A DNA stretch of 64,000 bases from Yponomeuta sedellus (GCA_934045075.1 OW203727.1:16552861-16616860); one strand, 5' to 3'. Shown: positions 10,471-21,320, counted from the stretch's first letter. The notes: generated by a model not told the origin, from the letters alone. Translations and numbers: made by a program.

Positions 10471-10689
10471 AGTTTATAGAGTACATAAAAAAAATTGAGG
10501 ACCACCAACATAGTTCATATTTAGATTTTACAGTATTTTTTACAATTTTTAGGTCTTATGGTGGTGAATACCCCTTTAATAAGCGGCCACAACATTTTCA
10601 ACATTTACCATCTTATTAATCTTAACTAAAATTAAATCATATCAAAGCTTGTAAACGTGTACGCACGTGTTTGCCCAATACTTAAACCA

Positions 10690-10815
10690 GATTTTTAAAA
10701 ACCTATTTAGAGGCTAAAAATACCGCCCATGCCGGCACTCGAAGTTCGAATCTAAATGGTTAAATTTTTAACCTTTAAATAGGTTCTTAAAAATCGTCCT
10801 TAGCACGGGTTAGTG
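10690..10815. repeat. family A deletion derivative with paired ends
   Basis: Starts with AAAAACCTATTTAGAGGC and ends TTTAAATAGGTTCTTAAAAA, which are inverse of one another. Most of the tRNA-like core is deleted. The right end continues as TAGCACGGGTTAGTGCAACG, as in copies at 24830 and 25425. Confidence 0.6.
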
Positions 10816-12225
10816 CAACGAAAAGAATATAATCATTTTCCAGATATCAGCGGTGTGAATACCACCTCATAGAAATAAATCAAAACTATTTCCAGGAGAC
10901 GCTTCTCACGAAAGTAGTTCAAATAGTTCGGCGACGTGAAACGAGCCGCACTTATCATACAAAAACAGCTCGAGACGATCGACCAGACAACTCAAACACT
11001 ATCGTTAGGAAACCAACGGGTGTCTATAAATACTTTCTGTAATAAATCAAAGTGGTTATTTAGAGGGAAGTCTTATCTTATTGCTATGCCATGACAATAT
11101 TTGGTAAACGTTGTTATCTTGTAAACAAGTTTTAAGTAACGCTGTACTCTGGACCAAGTCCGTTGGTTTTAAGGCGCAGCGCCCTCTGGAAGTTCTCATT
11201 AGTAGTTACAATACATTAGAATATGCATGTCTGAAGATATCGTCTGGACGTGCTTAAAAGTATTATAGGAAAATTTGTCCGAAGAGTGATATCTAGTCAT
11301 GATGATGCTATTAGCGGTACGTATTGGATCGGCGATTTATTATGTAACATTTTATAGACGTGGAATGTAGGAATGTTGTGATGTGTTGGTAATCCTAGCT
11401 TACAAACAACACTATCACTTGTTCTGGTCCCAAAGTGCGTATAAACTTAGAAAATTATAGAGTGTATCCCTTAGTCGATTTGTTTACAGCTTAAAACAAA
11501 ATAACACCCTCAAGATTAACAGAACCTCTTGAAGCACCTACTGTAAAATTGATCACGGTAAAGTTTGCATCCCGCTTACAACTTCTCAAATCTCTACCGT
11601 CAATTTTGGTAGCAACTTGAGAACTAACACTGCAAGTTTCGAAGTGCAAAGCTTTAGTGCAACTGCAGCAGCTGTCAACATTTACCTATTTATTATATCA
11701 CGATCTCGAAGTACCATAAAGTCCCTCAACACGTCTGAAATTATCTGTTGTTCTTCCAAACTATGTAAGACACTAGAATTCGAAATCATTGGCAAAATTT
11801 TTGGGGATATTTTTTTCATTTTAATAAAGAATAGTGTTTATGTAATCATAATGTTGCAGCCAGTATACGTCTTACTGCAGATCACAGAGAGAGAGAAAGT
11901 ATTGAGTTTAATTACCATGCGTTCCCACCACGTATTGGCAATTTCAGGTGCTGAGGTATTTAAATATCTCGGACATTCAGATTTTCTCGAGATATTTTCC
12001 TTCAGGCGGTATAGCTATTGTTTTTGTAATATTAGTACATATTTATTTACATAAATATTGCAACTGACTGCAATTGCCCACTTGCCCACTAATTACTCTA
12101 ATGATTTCCCCTTTATGCCATGTCTTCCTCTGATTACGCACAGACTTACATCTAGTGTGGTAACCAACATAAAACATGCTTGTATTTTTTTTCTTTTAAA
12201 TGCAATTTTAAAAACAATTGATATC
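10816..12225. other. non-coding region upstream of ILP-A
   Basis: Must hold the missing 5' exon of ILP-A if that gene is intact, but I could not identify it. A TATA-like string lies at about 11022-11032 (CTATAAATAC) without the promoter block shared by ILP-B and ILP-C. A family C fragment occupies about 11880-12040. The open frame at 11617-12054 shows no domain. Confidence 0.35.
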
Positions 12226-12312
12226 AACCTTTTGTATGTCCCCGCTGCTAGAGCACGGGTCTCCTCCTGCATTGCAGGAGGGTTAGGCCATACCACGTGG
12301 CCCAAGTCCGTT
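12226..12312 (-). mobile_element. 5S-derived SINE tail fragment
   Basis: CAACCTTTTGTATGTCCCCG, GGGTCTCCTCCTGCATTGCA and GGTTAGGCCATACC match the family tail on the minus strand. It ends 26 bp before the ILP-A splice acceptor. Confidence 0.75.
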
Positions 12313-12338
12313 AAAAACATTTTGTATTTTTATTTCAG

Positions 12339-12528
12339 ACGGCAGCCTTAACCCTAGTCAGTTTGACTTGTGGCCAATCCACGTGTCCCAGTACAAAATC
12401 CGATGAGGCCATTGTTTTGTATGAAAACAACACTATTATAGCATGCAGCACATACCTTTCCTGCATGGTTGAGAAGATATGCAACAACAGAGTGAAGATT
12501 ATCAAGCGGGATACATCTCATATTATGA
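12339..12528 (+). CDS. ILP-A: insulin-like peptide, signal/B-chain exon (5' incomplete)
   Basis: Part of a secreted insulin-family precursor. The acceptor TTTTATTTCAG ends at 12338 and the donor GTGAGT begins at 12529. The 190-bp exon is open throughout and ends in phase 1, which fits the A-chain exon at 14285. Counting from the exon start, residues 1-12 look like the end of a signal peptide (LTLVSLTCG). The B-chain core is CSTYLSCMVEKIC (residues 36-48), with the insulin spacing of 11 residues between cysteines and the conserved Leu four residues after the first. The usual Gly after that Cys is Ser. A dibasic KR at 56-57 closes the B chain. Odd features: an N-terminal extension of about 20 residues, extra cysteines at 11, 16 and 42, and a possible N-glycosylation site NNT. 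No in-frame ATG precedes it before a stop, so the start must be in an upstream exon, or the gene is broken. Confidence 0.68.
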
Positions 12529-12744
12529 GTGAGTACTGTTGCGCGCTCTTGTAATTTAAACAGACTGATTTTATATATCTTTTAATAACATTTTTTTCTT
12601 ATATCTTTTATCGAATCCCTAGCCTATCTCGGGAGAGACTGACACCTTAACAAAACCTAAAGGTTTCCATCATATAAATCAAACTCTGTCTAGACGGCTG
12701 CGCCGGCCTTATATCATAATGAAGTATCGTTACATTCTACGAAT

Positions 12745-13045
12745 CGCTCGAAGCTCCGGCTGCCTGAGTAACCTTAGGCAATCACGAAGGTTAAGCAACA
12801 TAGGGCGCGTTCAGTGCATGGATGGGTGACGGACTATGACTATAACGTTAGTGGCATTTTTCCGAGCGGTTCTGTGTTTCGCAACGCACGTTAAGCAGTT
12901 GCTACCGGCTGCCGTCGATAGGTGGCATTCGTTAAGCCAAGCCAGAGGCTTTAGAAACTTCTGACAGTAAGACCAGCCACTAGTCTTGCAAGCGTTGGAA
13001 GACTTGGCCTATACCTCCGTGTGGACATAATGGGTTCATGATGAT
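12745..13045 (+). mobile_element. 5S-rRNA-derived SINE, divergent subfamily
   Basis: AATCACGAAGGTTAAGCAAC and GCATGGATGGGTGACGG match the internal promoter half of 5S rRNA. The body has ACTTCTGACAGTAAGACCAG, and the copy ends in ATGATGATGAT. It differs from the other copies in the tail, so it may be an older or separate subfamily. Confidence 0.75.
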
Positions 13046-13674
13046 GATCGTTACATTACCTATCTACAAATTTGTAGGAAACCGTCGGCGCGCGAGTCTT
13101 AGTCGCACTTTGCCGATTTGGTTTTCTGGTCACATACATACCGAACTCCCTCTTAAGGTTTGATTAAATTTAAAAACCTGTCTATTTTTAGTACAGAAAA
13201 GTATTCAACAATCTCCGAGTATCGGAAAGTAATATTATAAATATTTAAAGCTCTTCTCGTAGAAGTTGGAGGGAGTTTTGCGCACAATCTCGATTGCCTT
13301 ACCTCTGCAGTCCAAAATGTTCTGCCTCGCATTATTGAGGTTATTAATACTGAGGTTGTTTATTCATAACACTATCTGAAATTACTCTCTGCACCGAAAT
13401 TCTGGCGCTCTGCCTAACTTAGGATCACGGAACTGCAACTAGATACCATTTATGCCTTTAACTAGCTGTGGGAAACTAGCTTTCCCATGGGATTAAGATA
13501 TTTTTCGGCAGTAAAACATAGCCTATGTGTTAATCCAGAGTGTCATACCAAAATTTTATTAAAATTTTTTCAGCCGTTTAGACCTGAAGAAGTAACAAAC
13601 ATAGGTACACACTAACAAACTTTCGCCATAATAATATTAGCGTGACAATTGTTTCTAGAGTTAGTACTATCTTT

Positions 13675-13740
13675 TTTGACTTAGAATTTTTGCTTTAGGT
13701 AGGAACCTAAAGCAAAAATCTAAGCCAAAAAAGATAAGAA
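13675..13740. repeat. long imperfect hairpin
   Basis: CTTAGAATTTTTGCTTTAGG and CCTAAAGCAAAAATCTAAG form a near-perfect foldback with a short loop in the ILP-A intron, flanked by TTTTTTG/CAAAAAA. Possibly a small MITE. Confidence 0.7.
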
Positions 13741-14129
13741 GCCACGGGTCCCAAAACTCACTATTAAGATGATCGAGAATAACAGACACTTTTTTTTCAA
13801 AACCAATTTGTAAACAAAGCTATGATCGTTTTTTTATTGCTGGCGATATAAACTCCCTTAAAGTCAGACGTGTTCTTAGATTCCTAATTTCACTTACAGT
13901 GACATAGAGACTCGCATGTCTAAACGGGAAGGTATGCTTATGCTGAAATAATAAATCATTGTAAAGATCATGTACCCGTTTCACACCGCCACTTCCACTC
14001 CCTAAGGTTTGTTAGAACAAATCTTTCACAGAGAGTTCGCCTTTGTACATCCAATTTCTTACGTTTCTTTGTACATCCATTTCATGCATCGTGTTTTTCT
14101 TGGGCGGTAAAGTAAAAAAATAATAATCT

Positions 14130-14245
14130 TCCAGATGTGCCGGATGTGCGTGCATGCAACGACTAATGAGTGTTAATGAAGCCGAAGGGGTCTATCAGTA
14201 TCTTGGCAAGTGGCAGACCCTGGTCCCTGCCTATCCCTGCGGAAT
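14130..14245 (+). repeat. dispersed repeat family B
   Basis: GTGCGTGCATGCAACGACTA, TGGCAAGTGGCAGACCCTGG and GGAATACAGGCGTGAG match the family. It ends 40 bp before the A-chain exon of ILP-A. Confidence 0.7.
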
Positions 14246-14284
14246 ACAGGCGTGAGTTTATGTTATGTCATGTTTCTCTTCCAG

Positions 14285-14466
14285 ATGCACTGGTCCCAGA
14301 AGAACTGCAAGATTTCACGTTCAAAAAACGAATGGTCCGAGAGACCTACCATCGTGGTCGACGCCAAATCGCCGATGAGTGCTGCCGACAGCCCTGCGCC
14401 ATCACTGAATTTTTACTGTACTGCCCGTTGGACGCCAGAATATACGAGGATTTCCCTTTGAACTGA
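14285..14466 (+). CDS. ILP-A: insulin-like peptide, C-peptide/A-chain exon
   Basis: Second coding exon. The acceptor at 14284 gives a phase-1 start that joins the last base of 12528 to make an Asn codon. After a 33-residue C peptide (with an internal KKR), the site RGRR releases an A chain starting QIADE. The A-chain core CCRQPCAITEFLLYC has the exact insulin pattern C-C-x3-C-x8-C. A 13-residue extension (PLDARIYEDFPLN) follows before TGA at 14464-14466; such a tail is longer than in bombyxin-type peptides and recalls IGF-like forms. Predicted role: secreted hormone or growth factor acting on the insulin receptor. An AATAAA at 14639 lies 173 bp downstream. The family call is firm; the subtype is not. 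Confidence 0.85.
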
Positions 14467-14638
14467 GCTACCAAAAGACTGTGCATAGGAGACACTTTGG
14501 GTGACACCTAAGGGAACTTCTGGCTGAAAACGGTTTTTGCCAAGAAACATCGTGTGTCGAGAACACGTGTAGGCTTTTGTTATAACGTAGCTAGTATCTC
14601 AATTATCGGAAAACTTTACCAAGTTGTCTAGCTTGTGT

Positions 14639-14644
14639 AATAAA
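14639..14644 (+). promoter_or_regulatory. candidate poly(A) signal of ILP-A
   Basis: AATAAA, 173 bp past the ILP-A stop; the first such hexamer downstream of the gene that I noticed. Confidence 0.45.
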
Positions 14645-14869
14645 CGGCTAAATCTATGTAGATAACATGGCGCAAACAGCTAAATTAAAATGTTTGATCG
14701 TAAAAGTTTTGCGCATTCCCTTGGTGCAATGTTTTTTGTTATAAATTATTGTATATTTGTTTTGCTCTATGATCGTCGATTTTCAGTTTTTTTGCATTTT
14801 TCAGATTGATTAAACTGTGTTAATTTTTTATAAATATATTTTATTCTTAACTAATCGGCGTGCGTGGAT

Positions 14870-14965
14870 GCAAAAATTATCGAATAGCGTGGATGCAGAA
14901 ATTAGATGTAGCGAAAACTGCCTGTCAGGATCTTGCTACTTCTCCAGGATAAAGGCGTGAGTTTA
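14870..14965 (+). repeat. dispersed repeat family B, decayed
   Basis: Begins TCGGCGTGCGTGGATGC and ends AGGATAAAGGCGTGAG, with an internal duplication of GTGGATGCA. Confidence 0.5.
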
Positions 14966-15880
14966 TAATTAAGTTTAAATGCAAAATTCTTGAAAACTGT
15001 GGGTTAGAGAACGTCATTTACAACACCTTCTGTTTTTACGAGTATTAAACAATTTCTTTAAAAAGAGGATGTTGTTACGGTTTCCTGCGTAGCAGTGGCA
15101 CTGTAAAATAGATACTGCGGTAAACCGAATGGACCTTCTTCAATATTGGTAGAGCGCATAAAACGCGATCTTAATCAAATAACACAAATACTTCAAAAAA
15201 GAAAAATCAGTTGCTGCCAAACGCAAGTTCTAAATGAGGAAGGAAATGCTTATTTTAGAAATCCAATATATAAAAATCTCATGTCACAGTGTTTGTTTTG
15301 GAACTCCGCCAAATTTCTTCACCAATTTTTACGAAATATTTTTTGTATAATTAGTGTTTTAGGCTAATTATTATGGCATAGCAACGTTATAGCATATAAC
15401 AACGTTAAAGGAAATCAACGTGTTATTTAAACATAAATTTTTTCTAAAATGGATAATTGAGACACTTAAGGCTACTGCGCCGCACCGTAAGAATCATAGC
15501 CAATATCAAAGTTCAACGTTATTAAAGACTGTTTTTATTTGAAGAAATAAATAGTGTTTAAGGGTTGCCTTTTATTAATTCGCCTTTAACATGTTGTGTG
15601 AGTGCTTATCGGTAAGCCGGGTGGGCACTCATATGAATGGTTTTTAATTTATATGTGTCAAGGTCAGGATCAAGTAATTTGTCACTATTACGACAGTGAC
15701 AAATTATTATTAGAATTGTGGGATATGTCTACACATAATTTTTGAAAATATTATTTTTGTGGACATTATGCACTCCTGTGCGACCACGGCGATATAACAA
15801 TAAGGTTAAACTTTATTTTACAACATTATGTAGTAGACACTCAGTAGATCTAGACAAATTAGTAAACCACAGAACCCATT
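14966..15880. other. AT-rich non-coding
   Basis: No gene recognised. The open frame at 15146-15367 shows no domain. Confidence 0.4.
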
Positions 15881-15881
15881 T

Positions 15882-16012
15882 TACTAAAATACCTGTATCT
15901 ACCTGAACATACAGGTATTTTAGTAAAACCTGTATGTACTTGAACATTAAGGCACTAAAAACGCCGAAATAATATAAACGAATATGACTTCGTTTTTAGT
16001 GCCGTAATGTTC
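15882..16012. repeat. two adjacent hairpins
   Basis: TACTAAAATACCTGTAT pairs with ATACAGGTATTTTAGTA, and GAACATTAAGGCACTAAAAA pairs with TTTTTAGTGCCGTAATGTTC. Both look like foldback element arms. Confidence 0.7.
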
Positions 16013-16179
16013 TGAAGTCAGTATTAATTTTTCAACGTGGATATGTAGGTGCTGGAAATTTGGAAGTTCTTGACTTTTGTTTTAGTCAAATGATAGGTCT
16101 TTTTACAATTGTCTTAGACAATTTAGGAAAATTTGACAGATCTTACACAACTTATATATGTATGTTATTTATAAAATCA

Positions 16180-16440
16180 TCATCATCATCAGCCCGGTAA
16201 ACCCCACTGCTGGGTTAGGCCTCTTCATTTCCACGCCAACCAGCACGGTTTGCCGGCTACTTTATATAGGTCATCTGACCATCTGGCTGCTGGTCTGCCC
16301 ACCGATCGTTCCCCCTTCCACGGCCGCCACTCTGTCACTGCCTTCGTCCATCTGCCATCATTCCGCCTGGCAAGTGTCCCGCCATTTCCACTTCAGAGTT
16401 GAAATCCGTTTGCCGATATCTCCCACCTTTGTTCGATTTA
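16180..16440 (-). mobile_element. LINE 3' end, 5'-truncated
   Basis: Starts with ATCATCATCATCAGCCCGGT and CCCACTGCTGGG, the same (ATC)n-flanked tail as the copy ending near 49820 (inverse). The minus-strand coding similarity (GRPAARWSDD-like region) is decayed. Confidence 0.6.
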
Positions 16441-16671
16441 TAAATTAAACGGCCATAAACAGTTCATTGCAAAACAATCCTTGGCACACTACAAAAAAAT
16501 GACTCGAAACACCTCATCGACGGCTTCATCTACAATGCTGGCGCAGGCGTGTAACAGATTGCTATTTCTGCGTCATTCATTATACCACAGCAAAGGTTGA
16601 AGATTTATCACGTAAGCAGCACCCCTTTTGAACAAAATTTGTAGAGCCAGAAGACTCGGCCACAAAGCCAC

Positions 16672-16880
16672 ATGGTGAATTATAATAAAAACATCCACAC
16701 AACACAGTCGTTTGCTCTGGCCCCAAACTTGGATATCCTGTACTGCGAATATGCTAACGAGGCAAGGAAATCACAAACATTGAAATATATCCAGACTGTG
16801 ACCCCCTGTACGGCAGCAAGCAGTAGAAATTTAATCCACGGCCTCCTGATACGCGAGGCCAACAAAGTAGACATTTTGAA
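16672..16880 (-). repeat. tRNA-derived SINE family E fragment
   Basis: ACATCCACACAACACAGTCG and CCTGTACTGCGAATATG match the copy at 34000-34190, which also contains a tRNA-like end with CGAACCCAAGCCTC. Confidence 0.55.
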
Positions 16881-17249
16881 TTGGTCGAGATAAGGTACAC
16901 AAGCGCCAGCAATGGAAAAAAATGTGGGGTTCCCTATTCAACAAGGAACCCTATAGTCTGTCCGCGTCTTAGTTCAGTGACGATATACACGCCAAGAAAT
17001 AAAGGTAAAGAAATCTTCTATTGACGGATTGGACTTAGCATTTTTCGATTCAGCGATCCGTTTGTGAAAAAAAAAGTTATTAAGCGCCTTTTTTCGTTAG
17101 AGTAGAGAGCATCAATCGACAAGCATATCAGCTCAGTACGTAGACTCCCGCAGTAATATAACGGGCCACTTTGCTTTTAAACATAAGGAACAACTAATCG
17201 TCTGATGCTATCAAAGGGCATACAGCACAATGGTGTCGAACTCGATATT

Positions 17250-17640
17250 AACCCTTGAATGTCCCCACTGCTGGGGTACGGGTCTCTATCAGCATCGCAG
17301 AAAGGTTAGGCCATACTCCACCACGGGGGCCAAGCCCGGGTTGGTGGAGGATTGTAAGACAGGGCGGACCTTTCTGTCTGGTGTTATGTTATCAAGCCGT
17401 CCATAAGGCTTAACTCTGACATGGCTTAACGACTGCCATTACGTGACAGCCGGCACCGAATGTTGGCTTAACGTGCCTTGCGAAACACGGAAGCGCTCGG
17501 AAAAATGCCACTAGCGGTAATTACGAAACGGTCACCCATCCTGCACTTATGTTGTTGCATAACTCAAGTGATTGATTCCAATCAATCGGATCTGCCTGTC
17601 TGAGGGGTTAACATACCTCAGCGCTTGAAATCGCCAACCC
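17250..17640 (-). mobile_element. 5S-rRNA-derived SINE
   Basis: Minus-strand copy with tail (CCCCACTGCTGGGGTACGGG, GGTTAGGCCATACTCCACCA) on the left and the promoter part (GGTCACCCATCCTGCAC, TTGCATAACTCAAGTGATTG) on the right. A family C fragment follows to about 17725. Confidence 0.85.
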
Positions 17641-17822
17641 GAGGTGGGCATGCGTGATGATTAAGCCCATACTCTCCGAGAGAAAGCGTGTGCCCTGCAG
17701 TGGGACGTATATAAGCTGCATTTTTATGTGAGAACAAGCTAACAAAGTAACTCCACATGTATTATTTAAAAAAAAAAACGCTTTGTACTTAATTTACTGA
17801 GTATTCAAGTTAAAGTAAATAT

Positions 17823-18012
17823 TATTAATATATAAAAATAAATCGCTGAATGTGTTAGTAAGCGCAAATTTCGAGAGCAGCTGAACCGATTTCGCTTATT
17901 CTTTTTTTAGAATATTCCTTGAAGTACGAGGATGGTTCTTACGGAGAGAAAAACAAAAACAAATTAAAGAATCAACTGTTAGGCGGTACAAAGTTCGCTG
18001 AGTCAGCTAGTT
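17823..18012 (+). mobile_element. non-autonomous Helitron-like element
   Basis: About 190 bp, starting near ATATATAAAAATAAATCGCTG, with GAACCGATTTCGC near the left and ending GTACAAAGTTCGC...CAGCTAG, a short hairpin plus CTAG as in Helitron 3' ends. A second copy is at 33643-33832. Confidence 0.65.
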
Positions 18013-18054
18013 ATTAACAAAAATTACTTTCAGAATTGCGTAACAATGTATTTT

Positions 18055-18480
18055 GCAATATATAAGTGTATCTGTCTGTCTGGCCTCGTAGTAATAGTAG
18101 AAGTTTCGCGCACTGCAGTGGTGAAAGAACCACTGTGATGCTGCAGTGCTTGGGACATTGTTTTAGAAGGTGTAGGCTTGCACAGCACCCATACCATATT
18201 ATCTAATCTGTGCCCATACCATCCTGACACCTTAGTCAGCCTAGCACACAGGAAAGACTTGTCAATAAGTGCGGAGCCAACTAAGCCGCGGATTTCCTCA
18301 CGATGTTTTCCTTTACCGTTAGCGTGTGGTATTGCGAATGCAAATTTGCAAACGTACGTCACTTTCAAATTAAACAAAGTCATTCGTACATGCCGGCACT
18401 GGGGATCGAACCTTGGTCTCTCGCTTGCGAGTCGATTGTCCTACCCAGTGCGCTACCACCGCGTACAGGTCTTGTCGCGG
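18055..18480 (-). repeat. tRNA-derived SINE family C (long form)
   Basis: The minus-strand tRNA-like head at about 18405-18465 reads GGTAGCGCACTGGGTAGGAC and GGTTCGATCCCCAGTGCC (box A and box B). The body contains TTCCTCACGATGTTTTCC. Related copies: 20000-20500, 20860-21080, 30235-30485, 31340-31500, 45770-45985, 56040-56350. Confidence 0.75.
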
Positions 18481-18799
18481 TCATAGTTCAGTATTCACAG
18501 TTCACAAATGCCAGACACAGCAGCAGGCGATTTGTAATACTTATTTAGGCTTACATAATGTAGGTAACGAATAAATGGATTCGGACCTCGTTAAAACATA
18601 ACTGGTTTGTCTCGAGGTACCTGATTGAATCTACTTCTAGATCTTCTGTATTATCTGTCGCACTGTGTGTAGGTATACGGTGTTTAAGCGCCCTCAAGGA
18701 ACTATTCCCATACAAACGTAGTTTTGTTTTTAATTACAAACGACATGACATTTAGATGACAGAAATCAAGATTTGATTGTGCTTAGAATTTTTTTATTT

Positions 18800-18865
18800 G
18801 TATAGTCATCGTATGATGACTATAATGGAAGCCTGTAATGGTAGTATTACCATTACAGGCTTGCC
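18800..18865. repeat. two hairpins, the second with 15-bp perfect stem
   Basis: ATAGTCATCGTATGATGACTAT is a near-perfect palindrome. It is followed by AAGCCTGTAATGGTA, loop GTAT, and the exact inverse TACCATTACAGGCTT. Confidence 0.75.
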
Positions 18866-19560
18866 TAATTCGATAGTGCAGGAACATGAACTCACAATTA
18901 ATTGCAAAATCTAGCGGCTACAGCGGATAAACTAACACTAGGTACATCATAAAACTTATAACTAACTAAAATTGTTAATATAAGTATTGTAACACAACAT
19001 AGAAAATTAATAAACACCTAAACAGAAAATTTCATAAACAAACTATACCATTACGGATAACATAGCACATTTAAAACAGCCTCCGTAAACCCTCTCAGGG
19101 AACAGTTAAACAAGTCAACATGATTAGCAACAGTGTTGAGCGTACGCAAGGCGCGAGGGAGCAATTGAATTAAACCTATCAAAAAGAAAAGTATGTATAA
19201 ATATAGCCTTGAGAGTAGTTCGTATGAACAGTCTTACGAGGCTGTAATATCTTTTTAATAACTTTATTTTCAATTCTGTGCACGATCACGCCGCAATTTG
19301 TGTGATCTAAGCTCATTGGTAAAGTTTCATCGCGGTCCGTCAATTCGTTTGTAAATAAAAACCTAACTACGTTGTATGGGAATAGCTCCTGAGGAGCTGC
19401 TTATAGCCTTTTCGAGATCCGGCCTTGGCCTAATTACGTGCAGCAAATCCTGAGTGATTCCAATCGCCTGTCAAATTCGATGCTAATTCGACAGTTAGAC
19501 AGTAATAATTACATTGGAATCGTTCAGGACTCGAAGCGCGTAATAGATGCTGGTATAATA
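18866..19560. other. AT-rich non-coding with dispersed repeat
   Basis: Bases about 19290-19400 match the dispersed repeat also at 1220-1345 and 58970. No gene recognised. Confidence 0.4.
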
Positions 19561-19562
19561 TA

Positions 19563-19940
19563 GAGCGGTGGTAGCGGAGCGGTATAACGCCGGCTTCAAA
19601 ATCGTAAGGTCGTGAGATCGAATCCCGACTTGTACCAGTGACTTTGTTTTCTAAAAACCTATTTAGAGGCTAAAAATACCACCCATGCCGGGACTTGAAC
19701 CCGTGACCTCTGGCTAACCATGCCAGCGCTCTCCCAACTGAGCTAATGGGCGACTTACCTGCATCAGTGAAATTTCGTACCTCTTTAAAATACTCTCTCT
19801 ATTACGTACAGGCAGCAACATCTATCTGAAGTAATTTGCATCACTTGCAGCCCCAAGTACCTTACTTTGCAGTTAGATTTTACATCGGAATGATATCGCT
19901 GTACCCACATGACAATACAATACAATACAATACTCTGTGT
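19563..19940. repeat. family C tRNA-like head (+) abutting a full family A copy (-)
   Basis: 19563-19630 reads GGTGGTAGCGGAGCGGTATA ... GAGATCGAATCCCGAC, a tRNA-like box A/box B pair. At 19653 it is joined to AAAAACCTATTTAGAGGC, the left end of a family A element that runs to about 19935. Confidence 0.7.
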
Positions 19941-19999
19941 GTTACGTACAGTTTGTTGTTTGTTTGTTTTCTAAGTTTTGTACATTTATGAAGTTCTAA

Positions 20000-20500
20000 T
20001 AGCAATACCACTCGCTGACACTAAAGGAAAACATCGTGAAGAAACCCGCGCCTGTGTTGACTCCGCACGTATTGGCTAGTCTTTCTTGTGGGCTAGGCCG
20101 ACTAAGTTGTCAGGATGGTATAGGTGCTGGGCAAGGCTACACTAAAACAATGTCCCAGGCACTGCAGCATCCGAGTGGTCGGAGTGTCTGAGGTGTTCAA
20201 AAACCTCGGCACTTGAAGAAATTCTTAATCCACGGTGTGCACGCGTGGTAATTGGGCATATACTTTCTCTTTCTGAGAGAAGACCAGTGCCCTGTAATAA
20301 TAATAATAATAATATTGGCCTTTTTGCATCTACTTAATGAGATGATTTAAACTGCGCCCAGTGGCATCTTCACAGGCATCCTGACAGCTTAGTCGGCCTA
20401 GCCCAAAGGAAAGACTAGTCAATACGTGCGGAGCCAACCAAGGCGCGGGTTTCCTCACGATGTTTCCCTTCACCGTTAGCGTGTCCTGTAGTGGGATGTA
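20000..20500 (-). repeat. SINE family C fragments (two)
   Basis: Related phrases occur in opposite orientation: AGGAAAACATCGTGAAGAAA at about 20025 and CGGGTTTCCTCACGATGTTT at about 20445. Two inverted partial copies flank about 400 bp. Confidence 0.6.
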
Positions 20501-20859
20501 AAAGGCCAAATAAAAAGATATAAGAGCTCATCTGGTAGTTGGAACTAAGTAGTACTTCTGTGAATACTTTAAAGCATTGTACTAGCAGGCAGTCGTTAAT
20601 AAATAAACTTGAGCCTACTGAAGTATTCATTAACAGACGGAATAAAATAAAGGTAACCTTTGGCGGAGAAGATTGGTGTCGAAGTGTCTTTAGTTACAGA
20701 TTTGGCTGTGGTTTAAGAGGTTTAGCTTACCTTGCATTTTACTCATAATGTGTCAAAAATAATTACCGAGTTGGTTTGGACATGTGGAGAGGACGAAGGA
20801 AGAAAGATTGACGAAACAAATTAGTTAGACCTGAGACTTCCGCACTTAGCCTCATAGTT

Positions 20860-21080
20860 GGTCCATTGTACCTAGCAAGCGCTGAGGTACGCTAACACCT
20901 CAGACACTAGGGTTTCCTTACGATGTTTTCCTTCACCGTCAGCGAGTAGTATTGCTACTATAATTTCACAAATGTAGATAACTCAGAAAACAAAGTCATT
21001 GGTACATGCCGGGGTTCGAACCCACGACCTCCCGATTGAGAAGCCGGCGTTCTACACCGCTCCGCTACCACCGCTCTGAC
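20860..21080 (-). repeat. tRNA-derived SINE family C
   Basis: The minus-strand tRNA-like head is at 21008-21078 (GGTAGCGGAGCGGTGTAGAA, GGGTTCGAACCCCGGC). The body has GGTTTCCTTACGATGTTTTC and GTATTGCTACTATAATTTCA. Confidence 0.8.
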
Positions 21081-21099
21081 GAAACAAATATATATTGCG

Positions 21100-21320
21100 A
21101 ATGTGAGTGAAAGGGCTGCTGGTAAAGGGACGTCCCTGGCGGACGTACATCGACCAAATAAGGGATGTATTAGCAAAGGGGAAGATAAAAGGTACCCGGA
21201 ACCGGCGTTCGTGCATGCAACTACGTCGAACGTTGATCAAGCGAAGGTGACCTGTCAGAATTGTGGCAAGCGGCAGTCCCTGGTCTCTGTCTACCCCTCT
21301 GGGATACAGGCGTGAGGTTA
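21100..21320 (+). repeat. dispersed repeat family B, long copy
   Basis: Contains GGACGTCCCTGGCGGACGTA, GGTACCCGGAACCGGCGTTC and GGGATACAGGCGTGAGGTTA, and passes directly into the (TATG)n array at 21321. Confidence 0.75.

Larger units (their letters stand above)
12529..14284 (+). other. ILP-A phase-1 intron
   Basis: Runs from donor GTGAGT to acceptor CTCTTCCAG. It separates B and A chains at the position (within the C peptide) and phase typical of insulin genes. It contains a 5S-derived SINE (12745-13045), a long hairpin (13675-13740) and a family B fragment (14130-14245). Confidence 0.65.

Noticed and set aside
11617..12054. 145-codon open frame upstream of ILP-A
   Set aside because: Overlaps a SINE family C fragment, shows no domain and has no splice link in phase with 12339 that I could find.
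12363..12554. Kazal-type inhibitor exon reading of the ILP-A B-chain exon
   Set aside because: Cysteine spacing does not fit Kazal, whereas Cys-x11-Cys with Leu at the fourth position, a phase-1 donor and a matching A-chain exon fit insulin.
18830..18865. Rolling-circle (CRESS-virus-like) origin, because TAGTATTAC lies in a hairpin
   Set aside because: The nonamer is part of the palindrome stem rather than its loop, no replication protein gene is nearby, and the match is short enough to be chance.
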